Assembly: GCA_033977485.1 (NCBI GenBank)
Contig: CM066991.1
Coordinates: forward strand, 127,181,999 to 127,245,998
DNA length: 64,000 nt
Source of the DNA: Hydrangea macrophylla
Taxonomy: Eukaryota; Streptophyta; Magnoliopsida; Cornales; Hydrangeaceae
Direction of reading: 5' to 3'
Made by a program: the position numbers and the translations under genes
Shown here: positions 1-11,540 of the stretch, in pieces
Numbering within the stretch: the stretch's first letter is position 1
Layout of the letters: the number at the start of each line of letters is the position of its first letter
Notes under the pieces: generated by a model
Seen by the model: the letters and a program-made list of their open reading frames with translations, nothing else
What the model was told of the DNA's origin: nothing
Databases searched by the model: none

Positions 1-255
1 AAGTATGAGTAAATAATTGTATACTTGCAGTTAATGTGTTCCCTTCATCAGATTTGTAGTGGGATCAAATATTAATTGATTCTCGGTGATATTGGGTTGC
101 AAAAATTAATTGTTTGCTGTATGGCTTCGAATTCATACGCTTCAAAGGGGTAGCATTCTTATGTTGTGTGAGACTTATGACTACATCTCATTGTTCAACT
201 TTGGGATTTCCTACTTGTTAAATTTTACACTAATGTCTTCCGTTTGTCCATGTAG

Positions 256-384
256 CTTTTCACATTCACCAGTCACATCAGAGTACAATGCAAATTAGTG
301 CAGGGTCGATTTAATCCACGAGTTCCTAAACTCACGAAAGGTCTTGGACATTGTTTTAACACGAAGCCAAAGAAGATGTTCTGA
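256..384 (+). CDS. Terminal exon of an unidentified gene (C-terminal 42 residues)
   Basis: A T-rich tract ending in tccatgtag gives a good 3' splice acceptor at 255. From 256 the frame stays open for 42 codons to a TGA at 382-384. The predicted tail is basic and looks protein-like: it begins LFTFTSHIRVQCK, continues with GRFNPRVPKLTKGLGH and ends KPKKMF. I do not recognise the family. No ATG is needed because this would be the last coding exon; the rest of the gene lies to the left of the window. A cttgcag at about 23-29 and a ttcatcag ending near 52 could bound an earlier small exon, but no frame decides it. The exon is inferred from the acceptor, the open frame and the composition only. It could still be chance or a pseudogene remnant. 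Confidence 0.45.
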   Translation, partial: LFTFTSHIRVQCKLVQGRFNPRVPKLTKGLGHCFNTKPKKMF

Positions 385-763
385 GAATTAGTGGGCAACT
401 TGATGGTGTAACAAATTTATAGGGGATAATTCATTGAATTTTGTTATCTGCTTTTAACAACTGCATTTATGTGAAAATTGTAGTTAACATTTTTGTGTGG
501 TTACTGATTTTGGGTTTTCAAAATAACCTATTTAATGTTAGCTTAATCGTCTTTTGTTTGTCATGAAATTTACTTATAAATTGGAATCAGGAAATTCTCA
601 TACGATGTTATTGATCTTCACTGGGTGATGTTTATTAGGTGAGATTTGTGTGAAGAATATACCCAGCAAGGGAGTGTTATCAAATGTCGTAGTGTTAAAA
701 TTAACCATACACAAGTGTGAAATTCAACACTGTAAAATTCTCGATTTGGATAAGAATAGTATA
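385..763 (+). other. Probable 3' UTR and flank of the left-edge gene
   Basis: AT-rich sequence follows the stop at 384. No further open frame, repeat or RNA gene was seen before the MITE at 773. Confidence 0.3.
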
Positions 764-772
764 AAATTTGAT

Positions 773-946
773 GAGTAATATTTGGGACACAACTTTCATA
801 CAACTTTCATACAACCTCTCCAAAAGATGTGTCTATCTCTCTCCTGTGATGTCACTGGACCCCACAGTGACACAGGAAAGAGATAGACACATCTTTTGGG
901 GAGGTTGTATGAAAGTTGTATGAAGGTTGTGTCCCAAGTATTACCC
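773..946. mobile_element. MITE, family A, MULE-type 9-bp target duplication
   Basis: This is a near-perfect foldback. The left arm gagtaatatttgggacacaa matches the reverse complement of the right arm ttgtgtcccaagtattaccc, and the arms continue inward for about 70 bp each. The flanks repeat AAATTTGAT exactly (764-772 and 947-955), a 9-bp duplication typical of Mutator-like elements. Diverged or partial relatives lie near 29065-29140 and 38590-38725. Confidence 0.85.
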
Positions 947-1018
947 AAATTTGATACTAGTACTGTGAAATTTTAAATGAGAACTCACATAATGCAGAAC
1001 CTTCAATCCAATACCAGT

Positions 1019-1494
1019 TGCAATGTAAAATTTCACACTAATAAACCAGTTACAGTATAACAATGAACTATTTGAAGTGTAAAATTCAATACCCGCAGAA
1101 AGACTCGTTTTATGATGTGATATCTAGATTGAATATGCAATACACTGTGAATTAGAAATGGTGAAACAATTTTTTGCAAAACCTAACGTGATTTATGGCA
1201 CAAACACAAAAAACGGAAAACACTATAATTATGGGACATTAATTCAAAATGAGATATTGGCAAGTCAAAATGCTATCATAACTACCAGAATTAATGTGTA
1301 TATATGGTAAGTCAAAATCAGAGTTAATGAAAGTAGTGAAATTTTGCAGTGTAAAATTTCACTAATAAACCAATTACAGTATAAAAATGAACTATTTGCA
1401 ATGTAAAATTCAATACCCGCAGAAAGACTCGTTTATGATGTGATATCTAGATTGAATTTGCAATACACTGTGAATTAGAAATGGTGAAATTCGT
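1019..1494. repeat. Direct repeat of about 150 bp, two copies
   Basis: Sequence from about 1019 to 1169 recurs at about 1347 to 1494 with few differences. Both copies share the stretches cccgcagaaagactcgtt and gatgtgatatctagattgaa. The roughly 180 bp between them is unrelated. No coding frame is seen. Origin is unknown; it could be a TE terminal repeat remnant or a local duplication. Confidence 0.75.
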
Positions 1495-2536
1495 TTGTAA
1501 CCGTTTTGTAAAGTAATATCTGTTGGGAATATGCCCTCAAACCAGTTAGTTGGACAATGGAAAATCATAATGTATTTATGCATGTTAGTTCATGAGATGA
1601 ATATTAGACTGGAATCCTTAAACAACATTGTATGTGGTTCATTTGTGTATGTGATTACACATGTGAGATATGAATCACAAATCCTTGTTATTTCAAATAA
1701 GTCACAGTGGATGATAAGTCTGGATAACTTATCAGGTATACACTGTAGCGTGATTAACGTCTACGGGGTAGAATGATGAATCTCATTCATAAGAGTCTTT
1801 GACTCTTGGTTAATATGCTAGTGCACTCGGTGCATTGACGGACCTGAGTTAAACCTATTGACACCTAAACGCTGTCACCGTCAATAGGAACTCAAAACTT
1901 GTATAGGGATACATGTCCTTAATCCTGAGACAGTTATGGACGCAAGTTGTATGCTTGGTTGCTTTGACTTACCAATCAGTGAGGTCTTGCAAGATCAACA
2001 CCTGGGTATCTTGGGTAAATCAAGTATGCAACGTTGGGAACATATATTGTCAAGATGGAATTCTACCCTCTTCAATAAAACGAAGAGTAAGTATTCCCTC
2101 GAGAATGTCACTAGGAGTGATTACTGAGAGCTGGCCAGCCTTGTCAACAAAGTGTTATTGTTGACATGTTTAGTAATCCAAGAGTAGTGAATGATACTTG
2201 AGGAATATAAGATGTACTATCTATTGGGTCGACAGTATCTTAAGACATACATCCCAATGATAGATACGAATACTGCCTGGTAGAGGGACATGCGTATCAT
2301 ATTATACAAGTCTAGTAATCACTTATGTATGTGTGATTATGTTCTTATGCACTGGAGTGCAATTATCATTTTATAGTGGCATTAATGATAATTGATTAAT
2401 TATTGATTCCTTAGTCAAGAGTACTGACTAGATGGAATAATAATTAATCGGAGCCAGTAATTAAGAACCTAGGAGGTCCCACTCTTAGCTCCGCCAGAAT
2501 GCTTGGAAAGGCAAATGAGAATGCTGTCAAGACTGG

Positions 2537-2648
2537 TTCGATCGATCGAAGTTGTTTCGATCGATTGAAGTCTAGACAGGTTCGATCGATCGAACGAGGT
2601 TCGATCGATCGACAGTTCGATCGATCGAAGTCACTTCGATCGATTGAA
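2537..2648. repeat. Cluster of six 14-bp palindromes, TTCGATCGATCGAA type
   Basis: Copies start at 2537, 2556, 2581, 2600, 2616 and 2635. Three are the perfect palindrome; the copies at 2556 and 2635 read ttcgatcgattgaa and the copy at 2600 ends in gac. Start-to-start steps are 19, 25, 19, 16 and 19 bp. The spacers do not match one another. The cluster ends 21 bp before the LTR TATA box, the position expected for upstream promoter elements. Confidence 0.85.
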
Positions 2649-2669
2649 AGTAAGGTCGGTTCTGGGAAT

Positions 2670-2680
2670 CTATAAATAGG
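2670..2680 (+). promoter_or_regulatory. TATA box of the element 0 LTR
   Basis: tctataaatag is a canonical plant TATA box, about 1150 bp into the LTR and just downstream of the palindrome cluster. Transcription would start about 30 bp further on, near 2700-2710. Confidence 0.6.
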
Positions 2681-3035
2681 GCAGCTTCGTCCAGAAATAA
2701 AAGTTCATCGTTTTTAACGTACCAGTTGCTGCAGAACCTGTTTAGAGTTCCCAAACCTTCCCTATTCTCACTATTAGGGTTCCCACCAACCCTAGCCACT
2801 CTGGGAGCATTCGAGGAGACATAAGGGTGAAGATTTCCTAGAGGTTGCTGCTGCACACACAAGGAGAAGGACAAAAATCAGAATTGGGTTCAAGACCTAA
2901 GGTATAGAATCTTCTCCATCTTGTTATGCGCATCTATAGAGTTAATAAGTAGTAGATCCAAGGCTACCAATAAAAGTTTTGAACTTTGTTTTCCGCTGCG
3001 AGTTTAGATTTAATTTTAAACCTGTTTTTCCAACA

Positions 3036-3604
3036 ATATCCTCAAAATATTAGGATAAATTTCTATATATATATTATAACCAATATCAATTGGAATTTGA
3101 TAAGATTTGGTCAGATTTGATAACTGATTCAATCATTAAATCTGAATTAAATATATGTATATATGTATATATATATATATATGGTTATGTATATATTGGT
3201 TAGGGGTAGAAAAGACATCTAATAATTCTATAATAGGAAAATTTGGACTAATCTCTAACAACATTTACAATTATAGGGTCTATCATTGGGAAGTACCAAT
3301 TGATGGGTCTATTACAACAAACATTGGTATAATGGGATTTTCCATTAAATTTTTCTTTTTAGTTTCTCCTATTTATGGAATAAATATGACAACTAATATG
3401 GGCAATCTTCAATTTGGTTCGTTGAAAATAACTTTTTGTGCTTCATGTAAAATTGAAGGGACTGTAAAAATGATATGGAAAATATAATTCTTAAAATTAA
3501 GAGAGATGATTCTAAATTTTGAAAAAAATTATTTTTTGTTGAGAGACGAAACAAGAGAGGAAGAAGAAGAGAGAAAGAAAATTAACGAAAAAACATTTTT
3601 GTTA
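3036..3604. other. AT-rich intergenic DNA
   Basis: Holds an AT/TATG microsatellite at about 3145-3190 and no recognisable gene. The open frame at 3155-3487 is low-complexity at its start and matches no family I know. Confidence 0.4.
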
Positions 3605-3873
3605 TGAGGGACATTCGTGCATTTAGGCCATATCTCAGGGGAGGTTAGTGTAATTATTCTTATTTTATATTAGGGAAGAAAGGGTATTTTTGGCATTAGG
3701 CAAGCAAAAATCGCTTACATCATCAATTTATGTTAAGGGGGTAGACGGTCAACTAACGGAGGAGAGGCGAGTGTAACTCAACCTAAACCTCAAGGGAGGT
3801 TCGTGTAATTTCTCAAAATGTGACAAAGGTCCGTGTAATTTAAGCAAACCTCAGGGAGGCGAGTGTAATTAAC
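3605..3873. mobile_element. One-ended fragment of a MULE-like foldback element
   Basis: Shows the degenerate pattern ctca(a)gggaggttcgtgtaatt repeated several times and ends gggaggcgagtgtaattaacc. The same terminal style occurs at 8960-11540, 28240-28470 and 54514-55585. No matching left end was found nearby, so this is probably a truncated copy. Confidence 0.5.
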
Positions 3874-4048
3874 CTTTTTTTTATTTACTTTTTTTTTATC
3901 ATAGAGATAAGGTAAAGTAGAAGGACAAGGTATGGTCCAACTATTTTTTTTACTTTTTATTTTTGTGTGAAATTAAAATGAAATTGTGTCACAATTAATT
4001 AAAGCGAAAGTACAAGAAGGAAAATTATTTCTCTCTTATATTTTTTAT

Positions 4049-4328
4049 GGGTAAAATATATTTTACACTCTTATAGTTTATTACTTATATCATTTTGGTC
4101 CCCATAATTTAAAAAATGTCACTTTAGTCCCTATAGTTTCATAAGTGTGTCAAATAAGTCTAATAAGTTCTTTAACGACGAATAATTTTGTCAGTGAAAG
4201 TAAAAAAATTGTGACAAAAAGTGTTTTGAGGGACGAAAATGACACACTTATGAAACCACAGGGACTATTAAACTACAATGACCAAATTGACACTAAGAAC
4301 AAATTAGGAGGGTAAAAAATATAATTAA
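4049..4328. mobile_element. Foldback MITE
   Basis: Terminal gggtaaaatata pairs loosely with a right end near gagggtaaaaaatata. Internal arms ccctatagtttcataagtg and cacttatgaaaccacaggg are inverted copies around 4122-4142 and 4244-4265. No clear target duplication was seen. Confidence 0.6.
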
Positions 4329-5126
4329 GCCTATTTTTTTCTTTGATTATAGAGATAAGGAAAGGTAAAGTAGAAGGGAAAGGTTTGAGCCCACAGTTTT
4401 TTGGTTTCAGTGTGAACTGAAAAATGGTATCTTTTCCCATGTAACGACAGTGGATGTACAACTTTTCAATGCATTCAAATTGATATATAGAAAATAATCT
4501 AGTGGGTGTATTGAAAATCGAAATGAGAAAGTTAAAAAAGGAAATAAATTATTTCTCTTTTATTTTTTCCTTTAATTTTAGAGACAATGAATGGTTAAGT
4601 AAAATGAAAAGGTTTGGGCCTACTACTTTTTGGTTTTTTTTTTGGTTAAAAAGGAAATATAATGTTTTCACATCCGATGTTAGAAAGTTAAAGGTAAAGG
4701 TTTGTGCTCACAACTTTTATTGGTTTTCGTGTGAAAATGTAAATGTATAACTCGTCAATGCATTTAGGTGGGTGTGGAAGTAATTAATGGGTTTTTTGAA
4801 AGTTGATGTTATTTTTGTTTTAAATATTAGTCGTTCAAAGTTCAGGCCCACCCTTTTGACTGATTTGTGTTAAGGTTTAAAAGTTAAAATCATAACACAA
4901 CATTTTTTTTTTTTGTTTCCGTCTTACCTGGTTGTGGAAAATGATTGCCAGGCCTTGGAAGAATTAACCATTCTTGTTTTCTTCGCCGTGCAACCTTTTT
5001 CCCTGCTTTTCACTTTTTAAGTTTTTATGTGAAATTTTCAGCCAAAAAAAAAAAAAAAAAAGTTTTTATGTGAAATGAATACACTCTCTGTGGTAAGAGA
5101 TGATATGCATGTGTTTAAGAATGCAT
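4329..5126. other. Gene-free AT-rich DNA
   Basis: Short diverged direct repeats related to the preceding 300 bp occur (gataaggaaaggtaaagtag at 4354 and a similar run near 3905). No coding region was recognised. Confidence 0.35.
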
Positions 5127-5310
5127 TAAGCCTTAGTTTGGCCCCCACGTGGCTTTTTGACCATATCTTATGAAATTTATTATTAAGTTATTTGATAATT
5201 TTGAACAAATGACATATTACTTTAAAAAAATATCATGAAATCAAAAAGCAATCTTTAAAAGCTCCCTCCAAAAAGTCCTAAGTTCAAAATGAGGGCCAAA
5301 CTAAGCCTAA
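5127..5310. mobile_element. MITE with gcttagtttggccc termini
   Basis: Left end taagccttagtttggccc is the inverted counterpart of right end gggccaaactaagcctaa. The unit is 184 bp and AT-rich inside with no coding capacity. Confidence 0.7.
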
Positions 5311-7243
5311 ATATAGTAATAAAGACCGGGTTAGTCTGTCTTTTTTTTTTATTATTTAATTTAATTAGTAAATATGAATCCTATTGCTTGAACAATTATA
5401 ATATGTTTTAAAAGCAATTTGAGACCGAGCATGGACTCCGGTCACTCAATAATACTCCAACATCAAACACATGAATATATGGAATTAGTTTTGAGCCTTG
5501 TCAAGAAGTCTATTAACAAAGAATGATGTACATTGGAGTTGGAGTTGCTCTAAGACATTGGATGTGGTTATCTAATTGTGTCCATAGCAACTCTGAAACA
5601 CTGATGCAAAATCACATCCCTTTAATTTGTACTAATAGCTTTTTAGTGTCACTAATATTGTTCTTTACCAATTGGATCCTATTCATAATATCCAAAGGTT
5701 GGCATGAACCATAAATAATCAAAACCAAGTGTAGATTCAATTATATATCTATATATATATATATATGGGGAATGCTAACTTACAACACGACATCCTTTTA
5801 GCAACGAAAAAAACTCTTTTAGTGACGAAATTTTCCGCCTTTAGCGACAATTTTTTTCCCACCTTTTAGCGACAATAAATTTTAAAAAATTTGTCACTAA
5901 AAACTGGTGTATAATGCTATCCTACAACCTTCATGTTGTAGGATAACTACAACATTTTGTTTTGAGATTACACAAAGTTACATTTTGCTATCCTAAAAAG
6001 TTACATGAATATTTTGTTTTGACCAAGTGATATTGCATGAATTTGCTATAATCTTAATGAGATTACATAATCATCCTGACAAAACAGAATGTGAAAAGGA
6101 AAAAAAAAATGCAAATCACAATTAAAATGCAAATTTTAGTGAGATTTAATCCACCAAAAATTGCCTCATTTTAAGTTCATTTGGATTGGCTTCGGTTCGG
6201 CCTCTGCTTTTGCTTTTGAGCAAAAACAGAAATCCTAATCATAAGACACCATGAAAACTATATATATATATATATATATATATTTATTTATCAATAAATT
6301 TTAAATTTGCTTCTTGCATCACCTTTGGGTATAAGCACTATGGACCTGGACCAACGACAATCAAACGTGCTTTTGAGAGGTTCTAAAGTGATTAGTATTT
6401 GGATCTCAAAGCACTGTTGAACCCGGACAACGTTTGAGAAGTGATTCCAAACAAAACCAAAAACTTTTAGTTGCAGTTCAACACATTATAGTTTGACCAT
6501 TTTGGCTAATTCGTTAATAGTTGTCACTATAATTGGCATTTGGGGGTGTGTGTGGGTGTGTGTGTGTGTGTGTGGTGTGGTGGTGTCTTCAAGTAATTTG
6601 AACCAGACATTGAACATGAACTTCTTTATAATAACAATAGTTCTTCAACTTATAAAAAGAAAAACAACAATCATTCGACTTATTAAAAACCATGGGGAGT
6701 TTTGGTTTTTGGTTGTGTTAAATTTTTCTCAAGTTAGTGAACTTGTGCATTACCTTTGAAACAAGTATGAAATGATTTTATTGCTGGGATAGCTAAAAAT
6801 GAGCGTCTCTAACAAAATAGTGATATATATATATATATATATATATCATATTTCGATATTACCGTTGCATTGAAGTGATCTAACCCATTTAACATGATTA
6901 ATAAACACGTTGAGTTCAAGTTTAACATTGACAACTTCGCTCGAAATTTTAGTGCTCATTCAGTTAGGCTAGTGTTGGAAATACGCTTAGAAATATTGTT
7001 AAGGTGCCAAAATTGAAACCTCAATTCTGTAACCTTACAACAATATATGCACTAGTATGTTTTGAGTTTTTGTTAAGTGGAGCCAACATATTAATTTTCT
7101 CAAAAGAAATGGCATGTCATATATTATGTTATCATTTTTAAATAAATGAAGTTTAATTTCTTGTTTGTGGCTAGATTGCTTTGTTTTGCCAACGCATGCA
7201 ATGACTGGATTGTTAACCAAATTAAAGATAAAAAACTTCACGA
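5311..7243. other. Gene-free DNA with microsatellites
   Basis: AT repeats at about 5745-5766, 6260-6283 and 6822-6846 and a TG tract at 6543-6575. A possible weak MITE lies at about 5766-5945 (gaatgctaacttacaac versus gttgtaggat, plus a local palindrome cctacaac...gttgtagg). No gene was recognised; the open frame at 6493-6759 runs through the TG repeat. Confidence 0.35.
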
Positions 7244-7373
7244 CATTTCTTTCAATGGGGTTGGTGTAATTCTCCTCACATGAACAGTAAAAATAATTTG
7301 GACAAAATTGTAATCTTACTCTATTTTTACTGTTCATGTGAGGGGAACATCACCAACCACACTGAAGGAAATG
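7244..7373. mobile_element. Short foldback MITE
   Basis: Left catttctttcaatggggttgg pairs with the reverse complement of right ccaaccacactgaaggaaatg. The inner arms ctcacatgaacagtaaaaa and tttttactgttcatgtgag are perfect inverted repeats. Length about 130 bp. Confidence 0.75.
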
Positions 7374-8959
7374 TACTGAAGTTGTGTTCCAAATTAAATG
7401 GGTCAAAATTTTTTTTTTGACACAATTATGATAGGTCACAACTATTAAACTACGGGCACAGACACCCCGACATCGATACGACACATGTCATATCGACAAA
7501 ATCCTAAAAAATTACACATCAGACACTGCAGGAAAAGTGTTGTGTGTCTGTGCGTCAGACACGATACGACACATGACGTGTTACCATCTTAAAAGTGTCA
7601 GTATTTCCTAGGTCGTAAGACTCACAACACGGCTGCCAAAAATAATAACACAAGAAGACACAATTGCCACCCTTTATGCAAACCAAAGGACCACAAACCC
7701 AACCATAATGACAATCAAAACAGGGCCCAAAAAGCAGACAAACACACGGAACCGTCGAAAGCAGCAACATGCATTAAAAAAAATAAAAATAAAAGAAAGA
7801 AACAAAAAGAAATTTGTTTTTTCTTCCACAAACTGACTTCCACATGAAAACTACCAAAGGGGACCATATATCAACTGCCTTGATACTGATTTATTTGTTG
7901 ACATGCATAATTAAGCTAAAACAAATCAAGCCTCGGTTCACTAATAGATAAACTAAAAAGTTGAGATTGTGCTGTAAAAAAAAAAAAAGCGCAAGTCTTT
8001 GGCACAAACAAATCTCACTAACACAATCTACAAATACCACAATGTGTCTATCTCTCTAAAAAAAAGCACAAATCAAGCCTTGGTTCACTAATATACGCTA
8101 ATGGCGAATCTTATTGAACAAACACCTTGTGTTATCTGCAGAGCTGAGAGCAAAGCAAGTTCATCACTCGAGGAACTTAGAATAAACCTTTCATACCTTT
8201 GATCAATGATAGAGATATCAAACTACACTGCTTCAGTATAGTCTACTCATGCAATTCTTTCCTCTGAATCGGCCAAGGGACTAATAGCAAAGGCAATTCT
8301 ACAACAATAAAACCCAATGTAAGCCGTTAAAGATCATATCACATAAAAGAGAAGGTGATAAGAAAATATATTAGAAAACTTGGTAATAGATTGAGGGATG
8401 AAAACCAAGAGAACCACATGTGAATTGATCAAAATTCACAAAGGATAGCATTCAAAAGTTACAACAAAAATTACATGGTGCGGTAGGTTCTAATCATCAA
8501 TGAAACACTCAATTAAATGCACCCATGTTGCAAAAATACTTAAACTAATCAAGTTTCTGCCTGAAAAGGCGAGAAATCGCGTGTTCAAGTCTGCCGGCAA
8601 CAACTTTCTGTGAAAGTGAGAGAATGTTTTGCATCTCACTCTCTCCCTATGGGAGATGCGTGTGCATACGTGTGGAGATTGCATTATAATTAGCAAATAG
8701 CAAATCTATGCTTTCAAGTTGTCGAGCAATCTCATTATTGCAAGTGGCCATGGCATTTCATTTAAGTTATACTCCAAAGCACAATTTTTAATTTTCCTCG
8801 AGAAAAGAAAACACTAAGAACAAAATTTTTGCAGTTACCAGTAAAATAGCGGGGGAAATTAGAAAGAAAAAGAAAATAAGATGAAAAGTAGATTTAAGTT
8901 TTTACACTTTACGTTTCCTTATCCTCCTTTTTTCTTGGTTTCTATTATAATTCATTTTA
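7374..8959. other. Intergenic DNA leading into duplicated segment A
   Basis: Until about 8090 I see no gene or clear repeat. From about 8090 the sequence is recognisably similar to 39700-42660, for example ctcgaggaacttagaataaa at 8168 versus a close match at 42066. This is the downstream end of the F-box segmental duplication. No coding region was supported. Confidence 0.5.
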
Positions 8960-9793
8960 GGGTAAATATCAATTACCTCCCTTGAGGTTTCCTAATAACA
9001 CTTACCTCCCATCACGTTTCACGAGTAACACTGACCTCCCCTGTCAGAGTCTGTCAGCTTACCCTCCTTGGCATTTTAACTACAAAAAAAATATCTCAAA
9101 GTCGAGTAAAGTAAAAAAACCAAATTATCCTCCGAAAAACTCATCTTCTTAACTTCCGTCCTCTTTCTAGTTACCATCACCACGGCACCACCACCACAAC
9201 CCCACCTTCGCCATCGCCATCACAACTTTTGCCCGTGACAGTAATGCTTCAAACCCCCAATAAACCACACCACCATAGAATTGAAGCCATTATTATACTC
9301 TTATTCAAGAATTGAGAGGAAATTTCTGAAATTACACAAATCAATACTGTATCATCAATTCCAAATAAAAAAAACTCCAAACCATTGTAGGACTATTAAT
9401 ATAGACAAAAAAAAATTGCACAAATTATGCACTACCAGCCCTAGTAGTGGCCCCTAAATGGTCTTCCATGTCCTCAGGTCTTCAAAAATAGGTCTCCCAT
9501 ATCAGAGCAAGGACTGAAAATTTACAGATTACTGGTTTGGTGAATAGAAATTTTGCACCATTGTTGACTCGTTGATAAATCTTGAGGCATAGATGAAGAA
9601 GAAAGGAAAAGAGAATTTACAGAATAAAATTTCAACCAATTAATTGTGCACCCAAATAGCTCAAATGTGACTTCAATTAATTGGGTCTGATTTGAGAGAG
9701 AGAGAAGAAAGAGGGAAGAAGAAAGGAATGTTAGAGAGAGACAGTGGGCGGGTATATACATATTACATATACATAATACGTATTACATGTATA

Positions 9794-9950
9794 GAGTTAG
9801 GCTCCAGTGCGCACTGTGTGAACGCACTGACCTTTGAAGCCTAAAAAAATCCGTGGGTCAGAACACCCCACTGACCCACGCCCCATCCCGCCGCTCCGCT
9901 GACCCGCAAATTTTAGGCTTAAAAGCCCAGTGCGCACTAGAGCCTAACTC
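9794..9950. mobile_element. MITE nested in the outer MULE, probable TA duplication
   Basis: gagttaggctccagtgcgca and the inverted tgcgcactagagcctaactc form the ends, with a TA dinucleotide on both sides. The GC-rich interior contains the inverted pair gtgggtcag/ctgacccac. No coding capacity. Confidence 0.75.
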
Positions 9951-10181
9951 TACATATATAAAACTGTATTTGTTTTGTATATATGTACATATATGATATG
10001 TTTATATGTATTAATGTATATATGGACACATGTTTTGTATTTATATACATATCTATACACACTGTGTACATACATATTATGTACTTTATTGGCCACTTTT
10101 TGCTCTTTGTCATAGTCAAAGGATAGTTTTGGTATTTTGAAATTATTTTTGATTATGTCATCATTTTTCTGTTAGTTTTTT

Positions 10182-11391
10182 GGGTAAAAATCAGCTAAAG
10201 GAGGTTTTTCCCGTTCACATCACCCCTCACGTTTGACATATCACACCTACCACTCTTGTCGTTTAACAGACTTAAACGGAAGCTAACGGAAAATGCCAAA
10301 TGACCAATGTAACCTTACTCCCGAATATTATCCCTGTTCATCTTCTTCTTCCCCTTTTTCCACTGTTCTTCTTCCTCCTCTCACCATGAATATAGAGAGA
10401 GAGAGAGAGAGCGAAACCGAGAATATAGAGAAAGGTAGGGTTGAATTCAATTCAAAATCATTTTTAGGGTTGAAAGTTAGGGCTTTGTTGGATGTTAGGG
10501 TTCAAATCCAATTTTGTTTCTCTCTCTAAATATGCCAAATCATGAAATTGAGGCAAAGAGAGAACATCTCTGTTGATTCATAGTATAGAATTGCAAAACA
10601 TAGCACAATCATGGCTTCTTTCTCTTCCCTCTAACAATTAGTATGTTATAGCCGTATAAAAAAAATTCCAAATTGAACTTGTGAATCGTAAAATTCTCAA
10701 ATCATTATCAGTGGGAGAGATGATGAATGATGTAGAAATTATTGGTGAGATGGTGGATGATGTTGGCTTGGATAATGAAGTTGAACTTGTGAAATGAATA
10801 TTTGTATATGCATGTATATATTGTTGCCATCGACTAGAATCAGATTTGGAATGTTTTTGGTTCAAACAAAACTTAAAACTTGATTTATGAAATGTGTTGT
10901 GACAGAAGAGGGGGGGGGGGGGGGGGGTGGTGATTTTGTGGATTTTGATTTCGGAGAAGTATTTGGTACTACATGTATGGATTTGGAATGTTGGATCCAA
11001 GACAAAAGTTGAAACTTCCATTAACAAAATAGATATGGCTATATCTATATATACAGACAATGAAAGAGATGCACATATTTAGTGTGAGAGAGGAATATAT
11101 GATGAAGAGAAAGGATAACCTAGTATGATGAGTATGTGTATATATATCGTATCTATATACCCATATTGGGGTGAGAGAGAAGAAGAAGTGATGGAAGGGC
11201 AATTCTGGCATTTACTCTAATAAGTCAGTTACATCATGACAAATCTGTTAGACTCACTAACGTTGGATTAACGGAGGGGATATGTGTGAGACTTACTATA
11301 TATGTGAAGGGTGGTAGGTGTGATATATCAAACGTGAGGGGTGACATCTGTTATCGGGGCAAACCTCAAGGGGTCTAGGTGATATTTACCC
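10182..11391. mobile_element. Inner nested MULE-type TIR element
   Basis: The ends are gggtaaaaatcagctaaagg and, inverted, the run ending ctaggtgatatttaccc. The inner TIR keeps cccctcacgtttgacatatc on the left and its inverse on the right. A perfect 9-bp duplication TAGTTTTTT flanks it (10173-10181, 11392-11400). The interior has a pure G run at about 10911-10927 and no transposase. It resembles the outer element, so both may be moved by the same absent transposase. Confidence 0.85.
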
Positions 11392-11540
11392 TAGTTTTTT
11401 TTTAAAAGCTCACTTAACGGAGGGGGGAATCTGTTCCAGAATCTCTAAAATAAGGGAGGTAAGTGTTATTCCTGAAACGTGAAGGGAGTGAGATAACTGT
11501 TATTATGTCAACTCTCAAAAAAGGTAGGTGATATTTACCC

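Larger units (their letters stand above)
1521..3035 (+). mobile_element. Solo LTR, Copia-like (element 0)
   Basis: The unit starts TGTTGGGAATATGCCCTC and ends TTTTTCCAACA, that is TG...CA with an extended inverted TGTTGG/CCAACA terminus. It is flanked by a perfect 5-bp target duplication ATATC (1516-1520, 3036-3040). It is 1515 bp long and holds no gag or pol, so it is a solo LTR left by LTR-LTR recombination. The terminal motif suggests Copia; lineage is not resolved. It carries a TATA box at 2670 and a palindrome cluster directly upstream of it. Confidence 0.88.
8960..11540. mobile_element. Outer MULE-type TIR element, non-autonomous
   Basis: Left end gggtaaatatcaattacc and right end ggtaggtgatatttaccc are inverted, and the similarity runs about 100 bp inward (acacttacctccc...cacgtttca). 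Flanks are TTCATTTTA (8951-8959) and ATCATTTTA (11541-11549), eight of nine bases identical, as expected of a 9-bp MULE target duplication. Segment B at about 42828-42845 has the unoccupied site. No transposase frame was found. It carries a MITE (9794-9950) and a second MULE (10182-11391). Confidence 0.8.

Noticed and set aside
2572..2874. 100-residue minus-strand frame in the solo LTR
   Set aside because: It crosses the palindrome cluster and TATA box on the opposite strand; no homology recognised.
6493..6759. 88-residue frame containing VCVCVCG
   Set aside because: A product of the TG microsatellite.
10638..11211. Minus-strand frames in the inner MULE
   Set aside because: Low-complexity (poly-Pro from the G run, His/Tyr-rich from AT repeats) with no transposase motif.
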